Positions 1-11,500 of a stretch of 16,571 bases of DNA are shown here, piece by piece. Both the position numbers and the translations under genes were made by a program. Positions within the stretch are counted from its first letter, which is position 1; each line of letters opens with the position of its first letter. Origin of the DNA: Symbiodinium natans (Eukaryota > Sar > Dinophyceae > Suessiales > Symbiodiniaceae). The stretch is taken from contig CAJNDS010001494.1 in the NCBI GenBank assembly GCA_905221605.1, forward strand, positions 1 to 16,571, written 5' to 3'. The notes under the pieces were generated by a model that was not told where the DNA came from, did not search any database, and saw nothing but the letters and a program-made list of their open reading frames with translations.

Positions 1-120
1 TTTTTTGTTTTTTTTTTTTTTTTTTGGGCATTTTTTTTTTTTTTTGGTCGATTTCCTTGGTTTTTCCTAAGAAAACCACCATTCCCTCCATATTTTTACA
101 GGATTTGATGCATTTTCGTT

Positions 121-138
121 GTTTTTCGTACGAAAAAC
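121..138. repeat. 18-bp perfect palindrome
   Basis: GTTTTTCGTACGAAAAAC is self-complementary over its whole length. It corresponds to the imperfect hairpins (GGTTTTTC, short loop, GAAAAACC) inside each of the ~70-bp units on the right side of the element, so it is probably the hairpin core of an inverted copy of that unit. Confidence 0.75.
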
Positions 139-185
139 AGTAATTTCTCTGTGGTTTCATAGGAAAGCGTTATTTCTGGTAGGTT

Positions 186-348
186 TTAGAAGGAAAGAAG
201 GAAAGAAAGGAAGGAAGGAAGGATGAAAGAAAGGAAGAAAACAAGGAAGGAAGGAAGGAAGGAAGAAAGGAGGGAAGGAAGAAAGGAAGGAAGCAAGGAA
301 GGAAGAAAGGAAGGAAGAAGGAAGGAAGCAAGGAAGGAAGAAAGGAAG
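186..348. repeat. GGAA/GAAA purine microsatellite
   Basis: About 160 bases of interrupted AAGG and AAAG tetranucleotides, all purine on the plus strand apart from a few interruptions (GATG, CAAGG, GCAAGG). Translation in any frame gives low-complexity Lys/Arg/Glu or Phe/Leu/Ser runs, which I do not regard as coding. Confidence 0.9.
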
Positions 349-1966
349 CGTGCTTCGAAGCCCAAGAAACTAGTTGAAAAACATCGTGTGAGCATTGTGT
401 TTGCAAATGGGGGGGGCTGCGCCCCCCCCCCAACCCCCCCGCTTTTTTTAAGCCGTGCAGAGCGTGCTTCAAAGCCCAAGAAACTTGTTGACACCCATCA
501 TGTGAGCATGGTGTTTGCAAATGGGGGGGGGCTGCGCCCCCCCCAACCCCCCCCGCTTCTTTTAAGCCGTACCAAGCGTGCTTCAAAGCCCAAGAAACTA
601 GTTGAAAAACATCGTGTGAGCATTGTGTTTGCGAATTTGGGGGGGCTGCGCCCCCCCCAACCCCCCCGCTTTTTTTTTAAAGCCGTGCAGAGCGCGCTTC
701 AAAGCCCAAGAAACTTGTTGACACCCATCATGTGAGCAGGGTGTTTGCAAATGGGGGGCGCAGACCCCCCAACCCCCCCCGCTTTTTTTAAGCCGTTCAA
801 AGCCCAAGAAACTAGTTGAAAAACATCGTGTGAGCTTGTTGACACCCATCATGTGTTGTTTGCAAATGGGGGGGGGCTGCGCCCCCCCCAACCCCCCCCG
901 CTTCTTTTAAGCCGTACCAAGCGTGCTTCAAAGCCCAAGAAACTAGTTGAAAAACATCGTGTGAGCATTGTGTTTGCAAATGGGGGGGGCTGCGCCCCCC
1001 CCAACCCCCCCGCTTTTTTTTAAGCCGTGCAGAGCGCGCTTCAAAGCCCAAGAAACTTGTTGACACCCATCATGTGAGCAGGGTGTTTGCAAATGGGGGG
1101 CGCAGACCCCCCAACCCCCCCCCGCTTCTTTTAAGCCGTTCAAAGCCCAAGAAACTAGTTGAAAAACATCGTGTGAGCATTGTGTTTGCAAATGGGGGGG
1201 GCTGCGCCCCCCCCAACCCCCCCGCTTTTTTTCAGCCGAAGCCCAAGAAACTGGTTGAAACCCATCATGTGAGCAGGGTGTTTGCAGAACCCCGCTTCTT
1301 TCAAGCTGTACCAAGCGTGCTTCAAAGCCCAAGAAACTAGTTGAAAAGCATCGTGTGAGCATTGTGTTTGCAAATGGGGGGGGCTGCGCCCCCCCCAACC
1401 CCCCCGCTTTTTTTTTTTTTTAAGCCGTGCAGAGCGCGCTTCAAAGCCCAAGAAACTTGTTGACACCCATCATGTGAGCAGGGTGTTTGCAAATGGGGGG
1501 GGGGCTGCGCCCCTCCCCCAACCCCCCCCGCTTCTTTTAAGCCGTACCAAGCGTGCTTCAAAGCCCAAGAAACTAGTTGAAAAACATCGTGTGAGCATTG
1601 CAAATGGGGGGGGCTGCGCCCCCCCCAACCCCCCCGCTTTCTTTCAGCCAAAGCGCAAGAAAGTAGTTGAAACCCATCATGTGAGCAGGGTGTTTGCAAA
1701 TGGGGGGCACAGCGTCCCCAACCCCCCCGCTTCTTTTAAGCTGTACCAAGCGTGCTTCAAAGCCCAAGAAGCTAATTGAAAAACATCGTGTGTGCATTGT
1801 GTTTGCAAATGGGGGGGCTGCGCCCCCCCCGCTCTTTTTTTTTTGAAGCCGTGCAGAGCGTGCTTCAAAGCCCAAGAGGTGTTTGCAAGTGGGGGGGCTG
1901 CGCCCCCCCTCCAAACCCCCCAGCTTCTTTTAAGCCGTACCAAGCGTGCTTCAAAGCCCAAGAAAC
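349..1966. repeat. ~114-bp tandem repeat array, two alternating versions
   Basis: About 15-16 copies, each beginning near GCGTGCTTCAAAGCCCAAG. Version A continues AAACTAGTTGAAAAACATCG and version B AAACTTGTTGACACCCATCA; they mostly alternate, so the higher-order unit is a ~230-bp dimer. Each copy then has TTTGCAAAT, a G-run, CTGCG and a C-run (a perfect G/C hairpin with a 3-base loop), then CCAACCCCCC and a T-run of variable length. Copies near 809-856, 1248 and 1872 are fused or truncated. Run-length variation breaks any shared frame, so the open frames here are not genes. Confidence 0.9.
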
Positions 1967-1970
1967 GAAG

Positions 1971-2189
1971 GAAATGACAGGATATCTGTCCAAAATGTAA
2001 GGAAAATAGGGTTTTCCCCCGAGGAAAAACCAAGGAAAACCTAAGGGAATTACAGGAAATCCGTCCAAAATGTAAAAAATAGGTTTTTCCCTATGAAAAA
2101 CCAACGAAAACCTAAGGGAAATGACAGAAAATCCGTCCAAAATGTAAGGAAAGTAGGGTTTTTCCTAGAGAAAACCAAGAAAATCGACC
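1971..2189. repeat. three tandem ~70-bp units
   Basis: Units at about 1971-2046, 2047-2117 and 2118-2189 share TGACAGGAAATCCGTCCAAA-like starts, then ATGTAAGGAAA, a GGTTTTTC-loop-GAAAAACC hairpin and ACCTAAGGGAA. Diverged inverted copies occur on the left side (46-185). Confidence 0.8.
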
Positions 2190-2403
2190 AAAAAAAAAAA
2201 AAAAAAAAAAAAAAAAGACCCAAAAAAAAACTCCACCCTTTCCTTACGGTCCCTTTTGAACCATACTTTAATACCCTCCCGTCCCCCCAATGAAAAACCA
2301 CGATTCTTATCATTAAGACCCCTATTTTCGAGGGATTAGGGGTTTAGAGACGATTAAGCCTTGGATACCCATAAACCTCAAGCTTCTCGTCTGTTAGACC
2401 CTG
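2190..2403. other. A-tract and spacer with no gene seen
   Basis: 2190-2215 is an A-tract, followed by GACCC and a second short A-run. 2231-2403 is non-repetitive with scattered telomere-like GGGTTTAG. I see no coding pattern, promoter or RNA gene. It may be upstream sequence or the 3' part of an intron. Confidence 0.5.
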
Positions 2404-2465
2404 AACCCTAGACCCTGCACCCTAAACCCTACACCCTACACCCTAAACCCTAAACCCTAAACCCG
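2404..2465 (-). repeat. interstitial telomeric array, CCCTAAA orientation
   Basis: Eight or so copies of CCCTAAA and one-base variants (CCCTAGA, CCCTACA), directly before the first exon-like block. Confidence 0.9.
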
Positions 2466-2479
2466 CGACCTCGCATCAG

Positions 2480-2546
2480 GAATGGTGCAGCTTCTCCTGG
2501 AGCAAAGCGCTGACCTGAAGTTGCTAAGACTTGCAACCGATTGCCG
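2480..2546 (+). CDS. exon 1 (first exon-like block)
   Basis: Follows CATCAG|G and ends TGCCG|GTGGTT. The frame gives VQLLLEQSADLK, reminiscent of the second helix and loop of an ankyrin repeat, but far too short to assign. An ATG at 2482 might be a start or internal. It enters with 2 bases and leaves in phase 2. Confidence 0.4.
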
Positions 2547-5500
2547 GTGGTTTAGGGTTCTCGGGTGCTAGGGTTTAGGGTTGGTTTAGGGCTTAAGGCT
2601 TAATTAGGGCTTAGGGCTTGGGGCTTGGGGCTTAGGGCTTAGGGTTTCGGAATTGCGTGGATTCATGTTAGGAGGTCCCTCCTTCTAAGCCCTGAGCTCT
2701 AAACCCTAAACCCTAAGCCCGAAGCTGCTGGCCTAAAGCGAAACTCTTAGCTAAAGTCGACCACGAGAGGTAAATCCTAAACCTTTAGATCTGCAAAAAC
2801 GAGCACACTGGGAGCTAGGGTTTTTGTCGTATAGGGTTGTGAAAAGGGTTTAATGTTTAGGGTTGAGGGTTTGGGGTTTAGGATTATAGGGTCTAGGGTG
2901 TAGGCTTAAAGTTTTCCGGATGGGATTGAGGGCATTTAGAGAGCGTCAACCTTAGCTGTTGAGGATACGAGAACCCACCTTTTGGCGTAAGGACACGCAG
3001 GTGTGGGGTTTCACGGGCTACCAACCCTAAACCCTAAACCCTAAACCCTAAACCCTAAACCCTGGTCCTTGCGACACAGTCCCGCGCGAGCTCTTTTTTT
3101 GGGCACACTAACCCCAAGTGCATGCTACTGAGGTCCTGAACCCTGAGGTGTGAAGCCTACTTGGGGTTTAGGGTTTTAGGATTTAGGGTTTAGGGTTTAG
3201 GGGCCTGAAGTATAGGGTTTAGGGTTTAGGGTTTAGGGTTTAGAAGCCTGAAGTATAGGGTTTAGGGGTTTGGGGTTAGGGTTCAGGGTTTAGGGTGATC
3301 GAGCTCGCATGAATTGGGGTCTTGGGTAGCCCTAAGCACGAGTTCCCAACACGAGTGGGGTTCCCTCCGGTCCCGGTCATCCTAAACCCTGAACCCTAAA
3401 CCCCAAACGCTACATAGTTTCCAAGCACCCAAATACTCCGGCTACATTACGAGCAGCGTTATCACAGGGAAATGCTGGAATCTAGGATTTTGAGGGCTTC
3501 GTGCGGCAGAATGCGCCTATGCCATGTTGGTTCTGGGCAGGTTTGACTGGGGCTATGTTCACGTCTGAAACAAAGAAGACACCGAGCCCGAAGCCCTTGG
3601 TGGAATGGGGCAAGATCGCAATGGAGGCTGCGCAGGCTGCCAAAGCAGCCAAGCTGGCTGAGAAGGAAAAAAGCTGGGACGGGGCCGTGGCAGGGGCCGC
3701 GGTCGTGGCCTTTTCCAGAGCCGTGCCTGAAGAGCCTGAATTTGGATGAGAAGCTTGACGAGAACGAATTCGTGAACTTGTCAACCCTGTGAACCCTGGG
3801 TCTCACACAGACCCACCCACCCCAAACAGCAAATGCAAAAAATGATTACAAACATATAAAAATATATATATATATGTATACATACATATACATATAAAGA
3901 TAAAGGAAGCAAACTTGAATAAGCAGAACAAACCTGAGACCAAACCCGAACTTCCTCCTTGAGATGAGAGACCCAGGCTCAAGAACAGCAAAGGAAAGAC
4001 TGCCCTGGAGGCAGAGAGTTTGGGTTTAGGGCTTTGGGTTTAGGGTTTAGGGGGGTTGAGAGTTCTCTGAGTTAGGGTTCCTGTTTCTGGATTACCAGGG
4101 CTGTGGCTTTAGTCGGTTGTCACCCCCAATTGCAATGGAGATCTTCTGAACCACGCTGGCGCGGGCCTAGCCTTGGCTGTTGCGACAAACCCGAAGCCCT
4201 AAGCCTTTGGGGCTTCAGGGTTGTCACTAGGATTTCCGAGGGCAACCCTCAACCCTCAACCCTCAACCCTCAACCCTAAACCCTAAACCCTAAACCCTAA
4301 ACCCTAAACCCTAAACCCTAAACCCTATGTCTAAGGTTGGAACCATGGGCCCAAAGTACCCAAAGTATGGTCCCACACCCTTGTTCTAAAGGATTTTAAC
4401 GGGATCCGAAGTATGGGCCCTTGCTATGTGTGGTGTGTACATGTAAGGTTTCTAGAAACAGGGGACCCAAATTAAGGGCCCAGACTTCGGATCCCCACCC
4501 TAAACCTGAACCCTAAACCCTGAACCCGAAACCCTAAACCCTAAAATCTAAACCCTAAACCCTAAACCCTAAACAAACCCTAAACCCTAAACCCTATCCG
4601 CGCCAGGTCGCGAAGAAGACCACCTCAGCGGCGGCCAAGGAGATCATCGCCCGGCTGGAGGATGCGGGCAAGCGGGCCTAAGACCAACTCTCGCAGCTTG
4701 GAGCGATGCTTTGGGCCTCTGGGGCCTTGCGGCGCACTTTGGGGGGAGCAGGTGACGCCCTAAACGCTAAACCGTACAAACCCTAAACCCCAAACCCTAA
4801 ACCCTACATCCTAAACCCTGAAACCCTAGGCTCTGCAAATGGCGAGGCTGCTGTTATGTACCTGCGCTGGATCGGCCGCCTTAGCTTTCCATCTAGGGTG
4901 TACGTAGCCCTAAACCCTAAACCGTACACCAACCATTGGCTTATTGAGTTTTGGGTTTTGGGTTTAGGGTGCATTCCCGAAGTCTGAGATTCCCGGCCTG
5001 ACTTTCAAAAACCTCAATCCTAGCACCATCAAGCCCTATAAGGCCCAAATCCACATCCCTGCATCCCTGTTATTTTCGGGCTCTCTTAAACAGGGACCTC
5101 ATTCAGAGGGTCTATATCCCCAAGGGTCCCCCTAATCCTATCCCCTACGCCTGCCCTGTCCGTGCCAGCGAGCCCCAGAGCGCACGCAAGCCCGGCCCAC
5201 AATTCGTGGATGCATGGTTCAGAGCGCTTCCCCTTGCCATCCTGCAAGAAAGTGCGGACACCGCGGGCAGTGAGGGGCCTAGCGACGTGCTTGAAGAATT
5301 TCGTCCGAAACGCCCCAATCTCTAAGCCAATCGCACCTCTTGCAGGTCCTCACATGCCGCGGGTGCAAGGGTCTTTTCTCAGAACCTTTCCTGAACCCGA
5401 AGCCCTGAAACCAACCCTAGCACCACAGAAATGCCCCTAAACCCTAAACCCTAAACCCTAAACCCTAAACCCTAAACCCTAAACCCTAAACCCTGAACCC

Positions 5501-8500
5501 TGAACCCTGAACCCTAAACCCTAAACCCTAAACCCTAAACCCTAACTCAGAACCTCCATGCATGCCTTGTGCTGCCTTGCGCACCGGCCACCGGGGGCCC
5601 CCTCTTCGAAGGAGGATCCCTTTAGGGTTTGGGGTTTAGGGTTTAGGGTTTAGGGTTTAGGGTTAGGGTTTAGGGTTGGGTTTCGGGTTTAGGGTTTAGG
5701 GTTTAGGGTTTAGGGTTTAGGGTTTGGGGTTTGGGGTTTGGGGTTTGGGGTTTGGGGTTTAGGGTTTAGGGTTTAGGGTTTAGGGTTTGGGGTTTAGGGT
5801 TTAGGGTTTAGGGTTTGGGGTTTAGGGTTTAGGGTTAGGGTTTAGGGTTTGGGGTTTAGGCTTTTGGGTTTAGGGTTCAGGGTTTAGGGTTTAGGGTTAG
5901 GGATTGAGACTCGTACCCCGAAGGTTGCACCCCTAAAGGTTCTCCTTAATCTACTCCGAATATGGCCCTTATTAAGGATCTTTAAGATGGCTTCCCAAAA
6001 CCCAAGTGTACAACCTGGTCCAAGGTACGACCCCCAGATGCTTACGGGTTCCCAGTAATCTATAGACTGCGCACAAATAAACACCCTAAACCCACAGCAC
6101 CCTAAAGACCTTAAATACCCAAATGCCCAAAGATACCCTAGAGACCTTAACTAACCGAAATACCCCAAAAAAAAGCGCCCAAGCCGACCATCCCACTCCT
6201 CGGATCCTAAACCCTAAGCCCTAACCCAAAACCCCATACCCCAAAGCCCAAACCCCAAACCCTCAACCCCAAACCCAAAAACCCGAAAACCCTAAGCCCT
6301 AAGTCCTCAATCCGAAATCCCTAGCCCCAAGCCCCAAACCCCAAACCCGAAGCCCCTAACTAACCCAAAACCCTAAACCCCAAACCCTCAACCATAAACC
6401 CTAAGCCCCAAGCCCTAAGCCCCTAACTAAACCGGACCCCTGGGTTCGGTGCGCAACTTCTCTCCGCGAATTTGCAGCCGTCCAAAAGAGCGATCGTCGC
6501 GCCTAGCTTGCGAAGCAAAAGAGGCCGGTTTAGGGTTTAGGGTTTAGGGTTTAGGGTTTAGGGTTTAGGGTTTAGGGTTTAGGGTTTAGGGTTTAGGGTT
6601 TAGGGTCTAAACCCTAAGCTCCCAAACCCTGAAACCCTATGAAACCCGAAGCTCCTAATCTCCTAAACTCCTAAACTTGAACCCCAAACCAAACTCAATG
6701 ACTCCCCTGGAAACCTAAACTTTCAATCCCTAGTAGGGTACATAGACTCCTCAGGGCTCCACGAAGTCGGGTGTAGGGTTTAGGGTTTTTGGTTTAGGGT
6801 TTTGGGTTTGGGGTTTGGGGTTTAGGACCTAGGGCTTAGCGTTTAAGGCCGGTTTAGGGTTTAGGGTTTAGGGTTTAGGGTTTAGGGTTTAGGGTTTAGG
6901 GTTTAGGGTTTAGGGTTTTTCCCTTGTAATAAGGACCCCAATCGGAAACCCCCATTTAGGGTTCAGGGTTTAAGCTAGGGATCAGGCTTTAGGATGTATG
7001 GTTCAGGTTGCAAGGTTCTGCCACATCTCGCGGGGGATTTAGGGTTCAGGGTTCAAGATTGTGCCAAGACTCTGGGGGGAAGGCAGAGGGAGGGATTGCG
7101 GTTTAGGTTTCCAAAGTATAGTCCCTCAACCCCCAAACCCTTAGCTTTCGGGCTTACGACTTTAACGCGCTAGCTTTTGATGTCCAAGCTTCGGGGGTTC
7201 AAGCAGTTTGGCGGACCCTTCGGCTTTCCGATTTAGGGAAGAGCTCTGGGCTCAGGCCCCGGAATTCCCAAATCTTCCCACAAACCTCCAAGTAAAGAGT
7301 ATACCCTAATTTATATCAAGGATCACTATTATTATGAATTCGGCTATGTTCCTTAATTAAGGGGTTTGTGGAAGGTTCTCAGAGGCCTGGATGTTTAGGA
7401 AGGCTTGTACTTGAAACCCATAAGATGCCCTAAAACCCAAATCCCTAAATCCCAACCACTCTAACCTTCATGCCCCTGGACCCTACACCTCTAAACCATG
7501 AGCCAACCTAAATCTCAAGCCCCAATCCACCCCGACCCTCGTCCCCCTAGAAGCCCTAAACCCTAACTTGTATGGGCGCTAAACCCTAAACCCCCCTTAG
7601 CCCTTAACCCTTAACCCTTGTACCCCCCCGCCCATACCTCAGAACCCGTCAAAGAAGGCAAGGGACCATATGAAGGGACCCTGTAACTTCGTTGAGAGCC
7701 AACCCTGAAAAGCCCTAAGCCCTAAACCCTGAACCCTAAAACCTATACCCTAGCCCAACACTACACCCCTGCCAAAAAAAAAAAACATAAACCTTAGGCT
7801 CGCACTAAGGGTCCACGTGCCTAAATAGGGGATACTTAACCCTTGAATTACCTCTTATAAAGAGATTCCGCGGGCCCAGGTATATATAATCATGAGCTAC
7901 ATGGAACCTTAGGCTCAGGGCTTACAGATTTTCGGGGGTTAGGCATTGGGTTGAGAGGTTTAAGAGGAGACCTTAGAGGGTTTGGGGTTGAGGGTTGTGG
8001 TTAGTGGACTATAGTTTCGATGGTTTTAGGGCTTAGGCGAGGGATCCAGAGGGGCTTCAGGTTTTAGAGGTTTCTGGGCAGGCAAGGAGCAGAGATTGGG
8101 GTGCCAAGCCCACAGCACCCGCCACAGTCTCCGCCGTGTCCGTGGCGGCAACCGTGGCCACAGACAGATCCGGTCACAGGGCTTGCGTTCGCCAGCAGTC
8201 CTCACGGGTAGAGCCTCACCGTCTACCGCCATCGAGTCATATTGATCCCTATACCTATCACACGTGCAAGTCTCACCGGACTGTTGAGTCGCTGCCGTGT
8301 GCGGTGTCCCATCTGCTGGGTCGCCACGTGCGGGCGCTGCAAACAGCAAGGATACCAGAGGAGCACAGCCAGCACAGCTGTTCGCCTTGCCGCGTGCTCT
8401 GCACAGACTAGAATGCCCAGATTCGCGTCTAGGGTTTAGGGTTTAGGGCTTAGGGTTTAGGGTTTAGGGTTCAGGGTTTCGTCTTCTAACCTCGAGAGCT

Positions 8501-11500
8501 GAGGCTTCGGGTCTGGGTTGCTTCGATTCTCGTAGAACAGACTTCTTTCCCCAGAGTCTGTGGACATCATCTCTGGGATGATACTGGTGCCCCAAAGTCT
8601 GAGCCCTCACAGGTTTGGGGCTTAGGGTTTAGGGTTTAGGTTTAGGGCTTAGGGGTTAGCTTAGAAGGGTTTCGGGTCTAGGGTTTGGGGTTTAGGGAAA
8701 CCCTACACCCGTAAATCCCTGAAAGAGCCCCCCCGCCAACAGGATCCGAAACCCCAAAGCCCTCGAAGCCCTACTCCTTGACCCTGCATGCAACACCTCG
8801 ACTTCACGCCTAACTAAACCCTAAACCCGAAACCCTAAACCCTAAACCTCCAAACGCCCCCCAAAAGACCCAAGCGATCTCAGAGCAGGAGCAAAACGCC
8901 GGCCGCAACTCCGGCCGGGCGCTTGGTTCGGGTTCATGGGTCCCAAAAGCTTTGAGGTTTAGGGTTTATAATTAGGGTTTAGGGTTTACGGTTTACGGGT
9001 TTACGGGTTTTGGGGTTTAGGGTTCAGGGCTTAACAGGATTTGGGGTTTTAGGGTTTAGGGTTCAGAGGTTATGGTTTTCAGGGCTTATATATGGAGCAG
9101 TAGGTACAAGCCTCTATCCTAAGCCCCTAAAGCCCTAGTTTCCGACACTTCTCGCTTTTCCGTGCCAGCATGCAGAGGCTTCTAAAGTTTCGGGTTTTAG
9201 CGTCAGGCCTTGCAGGTTGGGGTTGGGGTTTAGCATTCAGCGTTTAGGGCTATTTGTTTAGGATTTAGGATTAGGGTTTAGGGTTGAGGGTTTAGGGTTT
9301 AGGGTTAGGGATTTGTAAGGGACTGTCCTGTCAGCTCACCGCAAATGACTCCTGGGGGGGGGGGGGGAGGCGGAGGGGCGCCGCCTGGTAGTACTCTGGC
9401 TGGTTAGGCCATGCAAGCCATGCAGTTGATTTGAGAACCTTAAACCTTAAGCCCTAAACCCTAAACGTCCTTTTTGTAAGGGTCGGCATAGTTCTGCCTG
9501 CCAGTAGGTTCTGCCATTTTTCGGTGACGCTCTAGAATGAGGTTCCTTGGGTTCCTCAAACCCCTGTATCATGAAATGCTTCGGAAGCTAAATGAAACTC
9601 TTCGAAACTTTCCCCGAACCCTAAAGCCTAGATTTGTTCAATGAACCCTAAACCCTAAACCCAAATAAACCCCCAATAAGCCCTAATAAACCCTACTCAA
9701 CCCTAATAAACCCCCAATAATCCCTCATAAACCCAAATAAACCCCCAATAAACCCTACTCAACCCCAATAAACCCCCAATAAACCCTAGTAAACCCAAAT
9801 GAACCCCAATAAACCCTAATAAACCCCCAATAAACCCTAATACACCCTAACAAACCCTGATAAACCCTAAAAAAAACCCTAATAAACCCTAAACCCTAAA
9901 CCCTAATAAACCCTATGCCCTGAAAACAAGAGCCCCACAAGGCCGATCTCAAGGCGGTTGCGGACACGCCCTTCTCCTATCAGATCAGCTGGGCCCAGCA
10001 CTGAGGTTTAGGGTTTAGGGTTTAGGGTTTAGGGTTTAGGGTTTAGGGTTTAGCGGTTTAGCGGTTTAGGGGTTTAGGGGTTTAGGGGTTTAGGATTTGC
10101 AGTTTAGGCGTTTAGGGGTTTAGAGGTTTAGCGGTTTAGGTGTTTAGGTGTTTAGGGGTTTAGGGGTTTCGGGGTTTAGGGTTTAGGGGTTTAGGGGTTT
10201 AGGGGTTTAGGGGTTTAGGGGTTTAGGATTTGCAGTTTAGGGGTTTAGGGGTTTAGAGGTTTAGCGGTTTAGGGGTTTAGGGGTTTAGGGGTTTAGGGGG
10301 TCTAGGGGTCGGGGTCTAGGGGCCTAGGGGTCTAGGGGCTTTGGTGTGAGCTTAAGGTTTCGGGTGTAGTGTTTAGGGTTTGGGGTGGGTGCTTTGGGGC
10401 TTAGGGCTTGGGTTGTCTACAGGGTTGTTGAGTTCCAGGTTACTCTTGGGTCCAGTAGCCCTAAACCCTAAACCCTAAACCCTAAACCCTAAACCCTAGG
10501 GTTGAGGGTTTAGGGCCCTTATTCCCCTTGTTCATGGTTTGGGTTCCCTTCTAATCGACGCCCCTTTAAAGCAAACAAGGCACCCCTTTCATTCCTAGGT
10601 TACTCGTGGGTCTAGTAGCCCTAAACCCTAACCCTGAGCCCTAAACCCTAACCCCTAAACCCCAGGAACCCGGCTTCAGCTACGACTGCGTCTTTGTCCG
10701 TTGGGAGGCTCACGAATGTTTCTTGGTGGAGACGCCGGGCTTCCGAAACCCTTTCCTCGGTTTAGGGTTTAGGGTTTAGGGTTCAGGGTTTAGATGTTTA
10801 GGTGTCTAGGTGTTTAGGGTTTAGGTCTCTCCTCAAACACGCCCTATTTGATAGGGGTGCCCTTTGTTGGGCGGGTCCTTTGGTAAGGATTAGAGCATCT
10901 TGTTGTGATTGTTGTAGGGCACCCTCCTCCTTATGGGGAAATGCTCTGACGGCCTAAAATGTTCGATGCCATGTTGGGTGTTGAAGGTTTTCAGGGTTTA
11001 ATAAGGGTCTAGGGTTTAGGGTTTAGGGTTTAGGGTTTAGGATTTAGGGTTATTAGGCCCAGTGGTGCCCTTCTCCTTTTTTTGTTGCTTCCAGGTTCCC
11101 TTATACAGTAGCCCACCCCAAAAAGGGGTGCCCTTATTGTAACTGCCCTAAATCCTCAACCCTAAACCCTAAACCCCTTATTATTTTAAGATGGTCGATG
11201 CACGCCTCGGTCTGAAACCTTGTCCCCGAGGAAACCCTTGAACTTTAGGGTGTTGGCATGCCTGTGCTTTCTGGCATTGAGCTGCTTGCAGCCGCTCGAG
11301 GAGAGAGTGTGGGAGATGCCTGACTCCTTAGTGATCAGAAGATCAGCAGCGAATTTTTCTGTTCGTCGAATTTGCAAGCCACGCCGCCAACTCGGAAGCA
11401 GTTCGCTTCAGATCAGGCAACGGAAGAGGAGGTGGCAGGTTGTGCCGAGAGGCACCATTGGACCATCAAAGGCGGCAAGACCGAAGCTGGTGGCACAGCG

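Larger units (their letters stand above)
1..2230. repeat. TIR-bounded repeat element, ~2.2 kb
   Basis: The two ends are inverted copies of each other. The left end has T-tracts broken by GGG, then a 34-base arm at 46-79. The right end has an arm at 2156-2189 that matches the reverse complement at about 28 of 34 positions, then an A-tract and GACCC plus more A. Beyond these arms, the left flank to about 185 contains inverted, diverged copies of the ~70-bp units found at 1971-2189, including the shared GTTTTTC...GAAAAAC hairpin. The interior is microsatellite plus a tandem array. No coding sequence was recognised. It could be a large foldback element or a repeat-filled intron; the window edge may truncate it. 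Confidence 0.6.

Noticed and set aside
170-2140. Open frames on both strands in the first 2.1 kb
   Set aside because: They are translations of the GGAA microsatellite and the ~114-bp satellite; repetitive peptides, and frames differ between units because of run-length changes.
3661-3735. Gly-Arg repeat (RGG-like) reading
   Set aside because: Arises from low-complexity GGGGCCGTGGCAGGGGCC in a frame that is closed on both sides; the exon 4 frame is better.
4839-4902. Signal-peptide-like start (ATG plus Leu-rich run)
   Set aside because: Lies in a frame that does not fit the phase of exons 6 and 8; the alternative frame is at least as coding-like.
5162-5440. Standard-code frame of 92 codons
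   Set aside because: The frame one register away has the stronger coding pattern and joins in phase with exon 7.
8026-8349. Minus-strand 107-codon frame
   Set aside because: Antisense to exon 18, ends in telomeric repeat, and its composition mirrors the plus-strand coding pattern.
8555-8625. SulP transporter fragment
   Set aside because: A 17-residue resemblance with the wrong spacing between the Gly and the Pro-Gln; adjoining exons show no membrane protein.
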